This document shows positions 9,249-18,300 of a stretch of DNA of 64,000 bases, in pieces. The stretch lies in the NCBI GenBank assembly GCA_945891505.1, contig CAMDDL010000014.1, positions 1 to 64,000 of the forward strand, given 5' to 3'. The notes under the pieces were generated by a model. It saw nothing but the letters and a program-made list of their open reading frames with translations, searched no databases and had not been told where the DNA came from. The stretch's first letter is position 1. Each line of letters begins with the position of its first letter. The position numbers and the translations under genes were made by a program. The stretch comes from Maricaulis salignorans (GTDB taxonomy: Bacteria > Pseudomonadota > Alphaproteobacteria > Caulobacterales > Aquidulcibacteraceae).

Positions 9249-11423
9249 CTATTTAGTAGGAGGTGCTTTCGCCTCCTTGCCCACTTGCGTGTAATGCACC
9301 TTGGCCTGTTGAACCACATAGGCGCGGATGTCCTCCATCTCCTTTTGGTTCAGCCAAGAGCTAAAGGATACCATGCCACGGCTGGCATTGGCCCCATCCC
9401 ACACAATCGACTTCCACGTCGCTGCATCTTGGATCGCAGGGGAATAGCGCAGGTCGGGCAACAGGCCGCCAGTGGCGCTATGGCCGTGGCAAACTTGGCA
9501 ATGGCGCATATAGATGTCGAAGCCCGCCTTTGGATCAGCCGCCACCGTCGTGGCAGAAAGATCAAGGGCGACTTTTTCAGGCATCTCATATTTGGCTGCC
9601 GTGGCTGTGCCGCCTAGCTTGAATACCATCAAGCGGCCTTTGAGGCTGATTGGCCGATCTGGGGCTGCTAAGGGGGCAGCAATAATCGCCCCACCATAGC
9701 CAACCATAACGGCCACATATTGCTCCCCACCAATACGATAGGTCACAGGTGGGGCAATGATGCCATTCTGGGTCTCATAGGACCAAACCTGCTTGCCATT
9801 TGCCGCATCAAACGCCTCCAAGAAGCCTTCCGAGGTACCTTGGAACACAAGGCCGCCTGCCGTGGCGAGAATGCCGGAGTTCCAAGGGAATTTGCGAGGT
9901 GCCATCCAACGGGGCTTGCCCGCCACTGGGTCCCAAGCCACCAACATGCCGGTCAGCATAGCACGCAGTCCTTTGCGCTGACCTTCATCATCAGGCAAAG
10001 CAGCCAAACTCATATTGACGCCTGTGTTCCACGCACCCGCAACTTGCTTGTACGGGCCCACTTCATCGCCAGAAGCGGCCGGGACCAGCATGGCCGGCAC
10101 ATAGACAAGGCTTTCCTTCGGGCTCATCGCCATTGGGTGCCAATTGTGGACACCAAATGGGGCTGGGAATACCAAGGCGGGTGCCTTGGCATAGCGGGCT
10201 GATGGGTTCTCGTTCGGGCGGCCCGTCTTCAGATCAACCGAATGCGCCCAAGGCACAGGCATGCCAGCTGGCACATCGGCTTCTTTGGGCATGGGGAACA
10301 AGGAATTGGCCGATAAAAGCTCACCCGTGGCACGGTCGATCACATAGAAGAAGCCGTTTTTGGGGATCTGCATGATGACTTTGCGCGGCGTTCCGCCAAT
10401 CGGCAGTTCCGCCAGCATCAAATGCTGGGTCGCGGTGAAATCCCAAGAATCCCCCGGCGTGGTTTGATAATGCCAAACATACTCGCCCGTGTCGGGCTTC
10501 ACCGCCACGATCGAGGAGACAAACAAATTGTCGCCCTTCCCGCCCGAGCGGATTTTGTGGTTCCAAGGCGAGCCATTGCCAACGCCGAAATAAAGGAGGT
10601 CTAGCTCTGGGTCATAGGCCATGGCGTCCCAAACGGTGCCACCACCGCCAGATTCCTTCCACGCGCCATCACTCCACGTGGCATCGGCTTTTGCCTTCAG
10701 GATCTTGTCGGACACCGCGCCATCAGCCTCACCTTTTGGATTGGGTGTGGTGTAGAAGCGCCAAGCCATCTCACCGGTCTCAACATCATAGGCGCTCAGA
10801 TAGCCGCGCACGCCATATTCTGCGCCGCCATTGCCGATCAGCACTTTGCCCTTCACGACGCGCGGGGCACCGGTGATCGTATAGGACTTGCCTTGATCAA
10901 CCGTGACTTTGGACCAAATTTCCTTGCCATTGCGGGCATCGAGCGCGATCAAGCGACCGTCGAGCGAGCCGACAAATACCTTGCCGCCCCAAACCGCCAC
11001 ACCGCGATTGACCACGTCGCAACAGGCCTTATGCGCCGTTTCGCCCGGAACTTTCGGATCATAGGCCCACAACAGATTGCCGGTCTTGCCGTCAAAGGCG
11101 GAGACTTTCGACCAAGAGGTGGTTGTGTAGATCACGCCATCGACGACGATGGGCGTCGCTTCATGGCCGCGGTCGGTATCGAATTCGTGGCTCCACGCAA
11201 GGCCGAGCTTAGAGACATTGGTCAGATTGATTTGATCGAGTGGGCTAAAGCGCTGCTCGTCATAGGTGCGGCCATAGCTCATCCAATTGTCGCCATCGGC
11301 CCCGGCGGCGGTTAGACGCGCGGCATCCACTTTTGCGGCTGGACTATTGGACGTATCGGGTGCGCAGCCACTTGCCAGCAATCCCACGAGCAACGCACTG
11401 GTTGCGACGAGCCTTTTGATCAT
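9249..11423 (-). CDS. PQQ-dependent quinohemoprotein alcohol dehydrogenase, lipoprotein-anchored
   Basis: 724 residues. The N terminus is a lipoprotein signal (LLVGLLASGC lipobox), so the enzyme is probably tethered to a membrane facing the periplasm. The eight-bladed propeller contains the vicinal disulfide pair of this family (HKACCD) and repeated tryptophan-docking sequences. The catalytic region reads GDSWDFTATQ: the Asp after Trp is the base, and a Thr rather than Asp two residues later indicates a calcium rather than lanthanide enzyme. The C terminus carries a c-type heme site, CQVCH. This is the type II quinohemoprotein layout: alcohol to aldehyde with electrons passed via PQQ and heme c. 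CCTCC at 11429-11433 (GGAGG on the coding strand) fits the second of two adjacent ATGs. No PQQ synthesis genes are in the window. Confidence 0.93.
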   Translation of the reverse strand: MIKRLVATSALLVGLLASGCAPDTSNSPAAKVDAARLTAAGADGDNWMSYGRTYDEQRFSPLDQINLTNVSKLGLAWSHEFDTDRGHEATPIVVDGVIYTTTSWSKVSAFDGKTGNLLWAYDPKVPGETAHKACCDVVNRGVAVWGGKVFVGSLDGRLIALDARNGKEIWSKVTVDQGKSYTITGAPRVVKGKVLIGNGGAEYGVRGYLSAYDVETGEMAWRFYTTPNPKGEADGAVSDKILKAKADATWSDGAWKESGGGGTVWDAMAYDPELDLLYFGVGNGSPWNHKIRSGGKGDNLFVSSIVAVKPDTGEYVWHYQTTPGDSWDFTATQHLMLAELPIGGTPRKVIMQIPKNGFFYVIDRATGELLSANSLFPMPKEADVPAGMPVPWAHSVDLKTGRPNENPSARYAKAPALVFPAPFGVHNWHPMAMSPKESLVYVPAMLVPAASGDEVGPYKQVAGAWNTGVNMSLAALPDDEGQRKGLRAMLTGMLVAWDPVAGKPRWMAPRKFPWNSGILATAGGLVFQGTSEGFLEAFDAANGKQVWSYETQNGIIAPPVTYRIGGEQYVAVMVGYGGAIIAAPLAAPDRPISLKGRLMVFKLGGTATAAKYEMPEKVALDLSATTVAADPKAGFDIYMRHCQVCHGHSATGGLLPDLRYSPAIQDAATWKSIVWDGANASRGMVSFSSWLNQKEMEDIRAYVVQQAKVHYTQVGKEAKAPPTK

Positions 11424-11533
11424 CATTTCCTCCCTGACCGGTGGCACGCCTATGGCGGGTCCATCTCTGTGTCATGGACAGAACAGTATCGGCTTTGCTG
11501 ATTTGGGCAATAGGCTGGCGTGCTCTTGCAGCC

Positions 11534-11956
11534 CTAAATCGCAGGGTCAGATGCAACTTGAATTAAGCGCCCATCCTTGTCAGCCACGGCACGATAGAAG
11601 CACGATTGAAAGCCAACATGGCAGCAACCGCCGTCGCCATCGACTTTGACCTTCATCACGACGGCATCTTGATCACAATCGATCCGCAATTCCTGCACAT
11701 GCTGAAGCTGACCTGACGTCTCGCCCTTCTTCCACAAGCTTTGCCGCGACCGCGACCAATAGTGCGCAATCCCGGTCTCTAAAGTCAGGGTCAAGGCCTC
11801 AGCATTCATCCAAGCCAACATCAAGACTTCGCCCGTTTCAGCTTCTTGCGCGACTGCCGGGATCAGGCCGTCGGCATCAAACCGCGGCATTAAGGCGAGA
11901 CCGCGCTCGAGCTCTTGGGTCGATCCAGCTTGTGGGAAAGGTGCAGAAGCGGCCAA
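11534..11956 (-). CDS. hisI: phosphoribosyl-AMP cyclohydrolase
   Basis: 140 residues, typical of stand-alone HisI without the HisE domain. It opens the purine ring of phosphoribosyl-AMP, the third step of histidine synthesis. Seen directly: [27 protein letters not shown], the metal-binding stretch RIDCDQDA, and the two-cysteine zinc site [11 protein letters not shown]. The zinc ligand cysteines are all present. It stands alone, 110 bases upstream of the PQQ dehydrogenase gene on the same strand and divergent from the DUF817 gene. The other his genes are not in the window. Confidence 0.97.
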   Translation of the reverse strand: MAASAPFPQAGSTQELERGLALMPRFDADGLIPAVAQEAETGEVLMLAWMNAEALTLTLETGIAHYWSRSRQSLWKKGETSGQLQHVQELRIDCDQDAVVMKVKVDGDGGCCHVGFQSCFYRAVADKDGRLIQVASDPAI

Positions 11957-12024
11957 ATCTTTGCCTCAAATCAAGGTTTAGACGCTAGGCTATCCGGGCG
12001 TCCAGTGTTGGAGAGGTCTCGTTC

Positions 12025-12900
12025 TTGCACATCTATGATCAGGCCCGCAATGGGGCTCTTGCCCTTCATGCCCAAGCCCGCACCTGGGCCACCGGAACTC
12101 CTTGGCGCTCTGCCCTATTTGAATTTGTGATGTTTGGCATCAAGCAAGCTTGGGCTTGCCTCTATGGCGGCACCATGTTGGCGCTCTTGATCTTGACCAT
12201 GCTGTTCTGGCCGAAAGAAGGCGCTCTGCTCAGTCGGTTTGACTTCTTGTTCCTAGCCGCCATTGCCCTGCAAGTCTTGTTGGTAGCGCTGAAGTTGGAA
12301 CGGATGGAAGAGGTCAAGGTGATCGCCATCTTCCATGTGGTCGGCACCGTCATGGAGATATTCAAGACCCACATGGGCTCGTGGACTTATCCGGGTGATG
12401 CCTTATTCAAAATCGGCGGCGTTCCGCTATTCACTGGCTTTATGTATGCCTGCGTGGGAAGTTATATTGCCCGCATCACCCGCTTGATGGACCTGCGCTA
12501 TAGCCATTATCCTCCAATCTGGACGACGTGGGTTCTGGCACTTGGTGCCTATGTCAATTTCTTTACCCACCATTTTGGGCCCGACATCAGGGTCGGACTT
12601 TATCTGCTGTCGATCCTGATTTTTGCCAGAACGAGGGTGTATTTCACGCCCGATCAGAAGGCGCGCTGGATGCCGATGCTGATTGGCTTCTTATTGGTGT
12701 CGCTCTTCATTTGGTTTGCCGAGAATATCGGGACGTTCACCAACACTTGGATCTACCCGCACCAAAAAGGTGGCTGGCATCTGGTGCCCTTAGCCAAGAT
12801 GGGCGCTTGGTATCTCTTGATGCTGTTAAGCTTTGTGTTGGTGACACACGTCCACCCGCCAAAGCCGCCAAGCCCTATAACAAAAACGCCGGACCCGTGA
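12025..12900 (+). CDS. DUF817 family integral membrane protein
   Basis: 291 residues with about eight hydrophobic helices and the family-typical conserved stretches FKTHMGSWTYPG, VPLFTGFMYACVGSY and WFAENIGTFTNTWIYP. The function of DUF817 proteins is unknown; they are inner membrane proteins with conserved His, Trp and Tyr residues. The start is a TTG at 12025 with GGAGAGG about 8 bases before it; an internal ATG at codon 36 would remove the polar N terminus. It is divergent from hisI and convergent with folE, and its stop codon is embedded in a terminator hairpin shared by both. Confidence 0.8.
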   Translation: MHIYDQARNGALALHAQARTWATGTPWRSALFEFVMFGIKQAWACLYGGTMLALLILTMLFWPKEGALLSRFDFLFLAAIALQVLLVALKLERMEEVKVIAIFHVVGTVMEIFKTHMGSWTYPGDALFKIGGVPLFTGFMYACVGSYIARITRLMDLRYSHYPPIWTTWVLALGAYVNFFTHHFGPDIRVGLYLLSILIFARTRVYFTPDQKARWMPMLIGFLLVSLFIWFAENIGTFTNTWIYPHQKGGWHLVPLAKMGAWYLLMLLSFVLVTHVHPPKPPSPITKTPDP

Positions 12901-12914
12901 GGGCCCGGCGCTTT
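12887..12914. terminator. bidirectional intrinsic terminator between DUF817 and folE
   Basis: CGCCGGACCC-GTGA-GGGCCCGGCG forms a 10-bp stem with one mismatch and a GTGA loop, followed by CTTTT on the plus strand and by TTTTTG on the minus strand. It overlaps the last codons and stop of the DUF817 gene and sits just beyond the end of the convergent folE gene, so it can serve both transcripts. Confidence 0.75.
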
Positions 12915-12936
12915 TGCACAACAAATCGGGGAGGAT

Positions 12937-13554
12937 TTAGTTGTAACCTGCCAAACGCAGGAAACGGTCTTTCAATTCCCGGTCGGTCTTAAAGACGCCG
13001 GTGAATTGGGTGGTGATGGTTGCCACGTTGGGGTGGTGTACACCCCGTGTGGTCATGCACTGGTGCTTGGCATCCAACAGGACCGCGACACCTGCAGGGC
13101 GCAGTGCATCGGTGATGCAGTCCGCAATCTGGGCAGTCATGGTTTCTTGGGTTTGCAAACGCTTGCCGAAGATTTCAACGACGCGGGCAATCTTAGAAAT
13201 ACCGACAACGCGATTGGTTGGCATATAGGCGATGTGCGCACGGCCCAAGATTGGCACCATATGGTGCTCGCAATGGCTTTCAAGGTCGATGTCGCGCAGC
13301 ATGACGATATCGTCATAGCCTTGGACGTCTTCAAACGTGCGGCTCAATTCTGCTGCTGGGTCCATTTCGTAGCCGGCAAAGAATTCGCGGTAAGCTTCGA
13401 CTACACGCTTTGGCGTGTCGATCAGGCCTTCCCGATCTGGATTATCGCCAGCCCAGCGCAGCAGGGTGCGCACAGCAGCCATCGCCTCGTCGCGGCTTGG
13501 TCGGTCGGTTTGTGCTACCTCAGTGATGAGGCGCGGGTCTGTAATCGCGTCCAT
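12937..13554 (-). CDS. folE: GTP cyclohydrolase I
   Basis: 205 residues, the usual size. It converts GTP to dihydroneopterin triphosphate, the first step of tetrahydrofolate synthesis. Diagnostic motifs: [20 protein letters not shown] (zinc and substrate site), [18 protein letters not shown], and the second zinc cysteine region HQCMTTRGV. The zinc ligands (Cys in CEHH, the following His, and Cys in QCMT) are intact, so this is the zinc-dependent type IA form. GAAAGGGGC lies upstream of the ATG at 13554. It is transcribed divergently from cysS across about 200 bases. Confidence 0.98.
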   Translation of the reverse strand: MDAITDPRLITEVAQTDRPSRDEAMAAVRTLLRWAGDNPDREGLIDTPKRVVEAYREFFAGYEMDPAAELSRTFEDVQGYDDIVMLRDIDLESHCEHHMVPILGRAHIAYMPTNRVVGISKIARVVEIFGKRLQTQETMTAQIADCITDALRPAGVAVLLDAKHQCMTTRGVHHPNVATITTQFTGVFKTDRELKDRFLRLAGYN

Positions 13555-13631
13555 GAGCTTCTGCCCCTTTCAAAGGGGTCGGAGGTCGAGCCGGTAACCC
13601 GGTCTTAACGCCCGCCCTGATTTCGTTTTAT

Positions 13632-13651
13632 GCGTCTACACATGTAGGCGC
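13632..13651. promoter_or_regulatory. imperfect palindrome between folE and cysS
   Basis: GCGTCTACA-CA-TGTAGGCGC, nine-base arms with one G-T pair, in the divergent promoter region. It could be an operator for folE, cysS or both. No known consensus was recognised with confidence. Confidence 0.3.
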
Positions 13652-13759
13652 ACCGTTTATGCCGTCTTCGCGTCAGCATCATTTCAGTCTACAGGACTGG
13701 AGCAATATCAAACACTCAAACCACTGAAGAGTCTACGTTGGCTCTTCGTCTTGGATCAC

Positions 13760-15151
13760 ATGATGCGTGAAATAGAACTGTTCAATACCCTGCAACGAGA
13801 AAAAGTGCGCTTCGTGCCGCAAGACCCGCAACGCGTCACCCTCTATGTTTGCGGGCCTACGGTCTATAATTTCGCCCATATCGGCAATGGCCGTCCGGCT
13901 GTTGTTTTCGACACGCTTTTCCGGCTTTTGCGCGCCATTTATGGCGAAAACCATGTGATTTATGCGCGAAACATCACCGATGTCGATGACAAAATCAACG
14001 CCGCCGCCTTGGAACAAGGCGTCGACATTAGCCAAATTACAGAGAAGTTTACGAAAATCTATCAGGGCGACATGGCTGCACTTGGCACACTGCAGCCCAG
14101 TTTAGAGCCTAAAGTCACCACCCACATGGATGACATCATATCCTTGGTTGGCCGCTTGTTGGATAAGGGACACGCTTATACCACGCCTGATGGTGTCTAT
14201 TTCCATGTGCCGTCCATGGCGACTTATGGGCAGCTGTCAAACCGAAATCTGGAAGACAATGAAGCCGGGGCGCGCATCAGCGTCGATGGCAATAAGCGCG
14301 ATCCTGCTGACTTTGCGCTGTGGAAAGCCGCTAAGCCCGGCGAGCCGGCTTGGGATGCGCCATTTGGTTCGGGGCGCCCCGGTTGGCATATCGAATGCTC
14401 TGCCATGATTGAAACCAATCTGGGCATGACCATCGACATTCATGGCGGTGGCCATGATCTGATCTTCCCGCACCATGAAAACGAAATCGCCCAATCGGTC
14501 TGCGCCCATGACGGCACGCCATTGGCGACTATCTGGATGCACAACGGCTTTTTGACCATGAATTCCGACAAAATGTCGAAGTCGCTCGGCAATGTGGAAT
14601 TGGTGCATCAATTGGTGGAGCGCTGGCCCGGCGAAGCGCTGCGGCTTGCCCTCCTCTCTGCCCATTATCGCGCGCCGCTGGATTGGACCGATGAGTTGAT
14701 CCTGCAATCCATGAAGACGCTGGACCGGCTTTATCGCGCTCTCGATGGCGTCTGGAACGAACGGGTGGAGCCTGTCCTGCCAGATGGCATTATGGCAGCG
14801 CTGTGCGACGACCTGAATACGCCAAAGGCCCTCGCCGAACTCTCTATGCTGGCGCGTAAGGCCAATAAGGCGGAGACCTTTGAGGACCGCAAGCGCGCAA
14901 AGGCGGAGCTATTGGGTGCTGGCCTGCTGCTGGGTATTTTGGGGCAAGAGCCTCAGGCTTGGCTGTCGCGGGCCGGAACGGCTGTTGAAGATGATGTCAC
15001 TGCTGAGATTGAAGCCATGGTGCAAGCCCGCTTTGAAGCCCGCGCGAACAGAAATTGGGCCGAGGCCGACCGCCTGCGCGCCGAACTAGCGGCACGCGGG
15101 GTTGAGGTCACCGATGGCAAGGACGGCGCGAGCTGGCGGTTCATCTCGTGA
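13760..15151 (+). CDS. cysS: cysteinyl-tRNA synthetase
   Basis: 463 residues, class I aminoacyl-tRNA synthetase charging tRNA-Cys. Motifs: the zinc cysteine in VCGPTVYNFAHIGNGRP together with the HIGH-like HIGN, the second zinc segment GWHIECSAM with HHENEIAQS, and the KMSKS loop KMSKSLGN near residue 270. The C-terminal DALR-like anticodon domain ends with EVTDGKDGASWRF. The start is uncertain: a TTG at 13751 and two adjacent ATGs (13760, 13763) are in frame, none with a strong ribosome binding site; an ATG fits the family N terminus (xLFNTL). The last codons overlap the GTG of a lipoprotein gene, so the two are translationally coupled. Confidence 0.97.
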   Translation: MMREIELFNTLQREKVRFVPQDPQRVTLYVCGPTVYNFAHIGNGRPAVVFDTLFRLLRAIYGENHVIYARNITDVDDKINAAALEQGVDISQITEKFTKIYQGDMAALGTLQPSLEPKVTTHMDDIISLVGRLLDKGHAYTTPDGVYFHVPSMATYGQLSNRNLEDNEAGARISVDGNKRDPADFALWKAAKPGEPAWDAPFGSGRPGWHIECSAMIETNLGMTIDIHGGGHDLIFPHHENEIAQSVCAHDGTPLATIWMHNGFLTMNSDKMSKSLGNVELVHQLVERWPGEALRLALLSAHYRAPLDWTDELILQSMKTLDRLYRALDGVWNERVEPVLPDGIMAALCDDLNTPKALAELSMLARKANKAETFEDRKRAKAELLGAGLLLGILGQEPQAWLSRAGTAVEDDVTAEIEAMVQARFEARANRNWAEADRLRAELAARGVEVTDGKDGASWRFIS

Positions 15152-15546
15152 TCCTCCACCGCAACCATCTTGTCCTCGGACTGATGCTTGGGCTTAGTCT
15201 GGTGGGGCTTGTAGGCTGTAAGCCTACCAAAGAAGCCCCAGCAGCGGAGGCCCAAGTTGAAGCGCGCCCCGACGCGACGGCAACTGCGGACGTGGATAAG
15301 CGCGCGACCTTGGCCCTAAAGCAGGATCTGGTGACGCGCTTTCCTCAAAACAGCCCGACAGCCAAAGTCGAAGCGGGCCTGGTCAAGGACGGCTTTGTCT
15401 GCGGCCCTAATCCGATGCAGACCAACGAGCGCGCCTGCCTAAAGGCCGTGCGCAAGGACGCGTGCGAGGAAAACACCATCGTTCGCAGCCAGCCGTATCA
15501 GCCAGAAAAAGCCCAATTCATCCGCATTTGCGAGATAAAGAAGTAA
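15148..15546 (+). CDS. small lipoprotein, unknown function
   Basis: 132 residues, starting at a GTG that overlaps the cysS stop by four bases. An N-terminal hydrophobic segment ends in the lipobox LVGC at about residue 24, followed by an Ala/Glu/Pro-rich linker. A small C-terminal domain has four cysteines that could form two disulfides. Not recognised as a named family. The coupling to cysS suggests co-expression, but says nothing firm about function. It is convergent with the DUF3429 gene. Confidence 0.72.
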   Translation: MILHRNHLVLGLMLGLSLVGLVGCKPTKEAPAAEAQVEARPDATATADVDKRATLALKQDLVTRFPQNSPTAKVEAGLVKDGFVCGPNPMQTNERACLKAVRKDACEENTIVRSQPYQPEKAQFIRICEIKK

Positions 15547-15558
15547 AGCTACGCCGGG

Positions 15559-16026
15559 TTAGACTTGTAAAGTCAGATAGGCTTTACCCGCCAGAGCCAA
15601 CAGTGCGCCAAGCGTCAAAGTGGTCCGCAAGGGCCGGTACCAGAGGGGCCAACGCCGCGTGCCGCCGCCTGTCGAGACAAAGTCCCAAACCCACATCAGG
15701 ATGAAGCCACCGGCCAACATGCCAAGCCCAATCAGCGGCGCAACATATTGGGTGACGACGGCCATAGCCGCGACCAACGAGGGTAGGACGGCCGCCGAGA
15801 GTGTCAAAAAGCCCGGTGCTTCTGGGCGTGCGCCAATCTCAAAGCCCCAGCGCGCACCGCCTAGGAATGAGAGGATCACCCCAGAATAGGCAAAGAACAA
15901 GGTGGTAGACACGCCGTCATAGGGGGAAGCGGCCAAGACGCTGCCTGCCAAAGTTCCAAAAAACGGTACCAAACCCAAGACACCAAGGATCCAAGGGGCT
16001 TTTGGGGCAACATCTCGACGGCGCAT
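15559..16026 (-). CDS. DUF3429 family membrane protein
   Basis: 155 residues with five predicted membrane helices and the family-typical YSGVILSFLGGARWGFE near residue 50. It is a conserved alphaproteobacterial inner membrane protein of unknown function. AAGGAGACAAG precedes the ATG. It stands as a single gene between the convergent lipoprotein gene and a stretch with two strong hairpins. Confidence 0.8.
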   Translation of the reverse strand: MRRRDVAPKAPWILGVLGLVPFFGTLAGSVLAASPYDGVSTTLFFAYSGVILSFLGGARWGFEIGARPEAPGFLTLSAAVLPSLVAAMAVVTQYVAPLIGLGMLAGGFILMWVWDFVSTGGGTRRWPLWYRPLRTTLTLGALLALAGKAYLTLQV

Positions 16027-16067
16027 ACTTGTCTCCTTGCGCCATCACAGCGCCTTAGAGCCTCGCA

Positions 16068-16151
16068 CGCGAAATCTGAAACAGATTTTCGCGGCACGTA
16101 GACTCAAACTACAAAGCTAAATCGACCTGATGTGCGTCATATCTGACGCAC
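16068..16151. repeat. two adjacent inverted repeats in a gene gap
   Basis: Hairpin one is CGCGAAATCTG-AAA-CAGATTTTCGCG (16068-16093), perfect apart from one bulged base. Hairpin two is GTGCGTCA-TATC-TGACGCAC (16132-16151), a perfect 8-bp stem. Neither is followed by a T run on either strand. They lie between the end of the TIGR02186 gene and the start of DUF3429, both minus-strand, and could be a mosaic palindromic element, an mRNA-processing site or operators. Confidence 0.5.
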
Positions 16152-16164
16152 GGCGATCTAGGCC

Positions 16165-16935
16165 TCAACCCGGTGCAAAGCGCCTGACAATCCCTGCAGC
16201 CGAAAGCCCCGCTATTAGTGCCAGCAGGACACCTGCTAGTCCATGCAATACAGCATGATCTCTTGCAAATTCAAAGAGGGCACGTTCGGCCCCCACCTTG
16301 GTGACAACCAGAGTCGTCAGGGTGGATTGTGCCGGGCGACCGTTGCGAAATACCATGACCTTGGCGGTATAGAGGCCAGGGGGGGTGCGGTCTGGCATCT
16401 GAATATCGGCGCGAAACAAGCCACCTTTAAGCAGCTTCACGCCATTTGGGTCGTCCACATAGAGCTTTTCGCGCTGGCGCTGGGCCACAAAGGCATCGAT
16501 CAAAGTCTCCGCCAAGGGTGAGTCGGCACTGGCTTTGGCGATGTCCAATTGGCCTTTGGGTCTGAGACCGTAGAGCGAGAGCGTATCGCTGGGCGCGATT
16601 TGTTCGAGCGGGCGGGCGCTAGCCACGCCGAAGAAAGTGGGCGCGGCGGCGAAATTAATCTGATCCTTGCCAATCCATAAGCCCGCTGTACGCTTGCGCT
16701 GAGCAATCCAAGCCGGGCGGTCTGGACCACGAACGGCCACGACAATTTCGGTGCGACCAACAGAGCCTGCCCGGACCGAGCCAAAAACCGTGACTTTGGC
16801 CCCGGTGAAGCTGGAGGTCACCAAAACCGCGTCATCAATCAAAGCAGCTGAAACTTGCGTGCTTTGCGCTCGCGCAGCAGGCCCAATGATGAGGCCCAAC
16901 AACAAGACTATCCAGAGCGAGAAGCGCGCAATCAT
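16165..16935 (-). CDS. TIGR02186 family membrane-anchored protein (partner of TauE/SafE)
   Basis: 256 residues. A signal peptide (MIARFSLWIVLLLGLIIGPA) is followed by a predominantly beta, periplasmic domain and a single C-terminal membrane helix (about residues 228-250). This is the architecture of the alphaproteobacterial TIGR02186 family, which is nearly always encoded beside a TauE/SafE-type anion exporter. Here its start overlaps the stop of that exporter gene by four bases, so they are translationally coupled. Function is inferred from the neighbour: likely an accessory subunit of a sulfite/organosulfonate export system. Confidence 0.82.
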   Translation of the reverse strand: MIARFSLWIVLLLGLIIGPAARAQSTQVSAALIDDAVLVTSSFTGAKVTVFGSVRAGSVGRTEIVVAVRGPDRPAWIAQRKRTAGLWIGKDQINFAAAPTFFGVASARPLEQIAPSDTLSLYGLRPKGQLDIAKASADSPLAETLIDAFVAQRQREKLYVDDPNGVKLLKGGLFRADIQMPDRTPPGLYTAKVMVFRNGRPAQSTLTTLVVTKVGAERALFEFARDHAVLHGLAGVLLALIAGLSAAGIVRRFAPG

Positions 16936-17858
16936 AGCCCACCCCCGGGTGAGGACAGCTCAAACAAAGTCGAGGGAACGAACACCAAATCCGCCGCCAG
17001 TCGCAGGGCCACCAAAAGGACCAACGCGCCTAGAAGTGCGCGCAATTGCTCCCCCTTCAGCTTGCGGCCGATAATCACGCCAAACTGTGCGCCCATGACG
17101 CCGCCCACGATCAACAGCGCCGATAAAACCAGATCAAGGCTGCCATTGGCCGCGGATTGCAAGAAGGTGGTGGCCGAGGCTGTGATCAAGACCTGTAGGG
17201 TCGACGTACCGACAACCAAATTGGGTGGCATGTGGATGATGTAGACCAAAGCCGGGATCAGAATGAACCCGCCGCCGACGCCCATGATGGCCGACAATAT
17301 CCCGACGCCAATCCCGATCGCTAAGGGTGGAATGACGCTGATTACCAGCTTGGATCGCGGAAACCTGACCTTAAATGGCAAACGATGGGCAAAATCATTG
17401 GTGGATCTGCGGAAATTGGGTGGTGCCCCGCCCGCCCGGGTCTTGGCGATCGCGCGCAAACTTTCCCACACAAGACTGGTGCCGAGCGAGCCTAGAAGGA
17501 TGGTGTAAGCAATCCGGACCGTGGCCTCTGCCGCACCTTGCGACTTCAACCAGCTAAATAGAAGCGAGCCGATCCCCACGCCAATAATGCCGCCAATGGA
17601 GATCACGAGCCCCATTCGCAAATCGACGCCGCGTCGCTCAAACTGGCCCACTACGGATGACATGGACGAGGCTGCAGCTAAATTGGCCCCGGCAGCAACG
17701 GCGACCGGGGCTGGAATGCCCATCAGCATCAGAAGCGGTGTCATCAGAAAGCCACCGCCAACCCCGAAGATGCCTGACAAGCAGCCGACCACCAGCCCCA
17801 AAGTGGCCATGAGCCACGGACTTACTGCCATTTCCGCAATGGGCAGATAGACTTGCAT
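16932..17858 (-). CDS. TauE/SafE family sulfite or organosulfonate exporter
   Basis: 308 residues from the preferred ATG (MQVYLPIAEM, the family-typical opening); a further in-frame ATG at 17888 is possible. About eight membrane helices in two related halves, each starting with a glycine-rich motif: GIFGVGGGFLMTPLL near residue 30 and SAIMGVGGGFILIPAL near residue 195. The repeated GVGGGF motifs define the TauE/SafE family of anion exporters. The substrate is not determined by sequence. It is the first gene of a two-gene operon with the TIGR02186 protein. Confidence 0.9.
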   Translation of the reverse strand: MQVYLPIAEMAVSPWLMATLGLVVGCLSGIFGVGGGFLMTPLLMLMGIPAPVAVAAGANLAAASSMSSVVGQFERRGVDLRMGLVISIGGIIGVGIGSLLFSWLKSQGAAEATVRIAYTILLGSLGTSLVWESLRAIAKTRAGGAPPNFRRSTNDFAHRLPFKVRFPRSKLVISVIPPLAIGIGVGILSAIMGVGGGFILIPALVYIIHMPPNLVVGTSTLQVLITASATTFLQSAANGSLDLVLSALLIVGGVMGAQFGVIIGRKLKGEQLRALLGALVLLVALRLAADLVFVPSTLFELSSPGGGL

Positions 17859-17964
17859 AAACGCCGCCCCGGTGAGTTCGCAGACCATAGGCTGCGTCGG
17901 ATGGCGTTTCTATGGCACCCGGTCACATTTGCAGCAACCAAGATCGCCTTTCAGGCGCGGTTGT

Positions 17965-18177
17965 CTAGCCGATCCGGTTTTTTGTGGCTTTCGGGCCAAG
18001 CAACAGCCAGGCAATGAAGCCCAGATAAGGCACAAACATCACCAATACCGACCAAACGGCTTTGCCAAATGGCCCTGTCCGATCATTCTGAAGGATGTTG
18101 ATCACAGCCCAGAGACCCAGAACGAGGGCGAACAAAAAGCCAAAGGTGAAGCCATTATTCCATTCCATACCGAACAT
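17965..18177 (-). CDS. small PLDc_N-domain membrane protein
   Basis: 70 residues, two membrane helices. The segment VLGLWAVINILQNDRT followed by VWSVLVMFVPYLGFIAWLL is the short hydrophobic domain (PLDc_N) found at the N terminus of cardiolipin synthases, here as a free-standing protein. Stand-alone copies are common and have no assigned role. AGGAGCGAC is close upstream of the ATG at 18177. Divergent from mtaB. Confidence 0.75.
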   Translation of the reverse strand: MFGMEWNNGFTFGFLFALVLGLWAVINILQNDRTGPFGKAVWSVLVMFVPYLGFIAWLLLGPKATKNRIG

Positions 18178-18300
18178 GTGTCAGTCGCTCCTACATCAAG
18201 GCCCTGCATTTGCCTTGGACCTATGATATTGGGCCCCCCCACGGCAGACGCAATGGCCTAACAGCCAAGCTTCTTACCAGAAAGCATCGCCCAAATTCTT

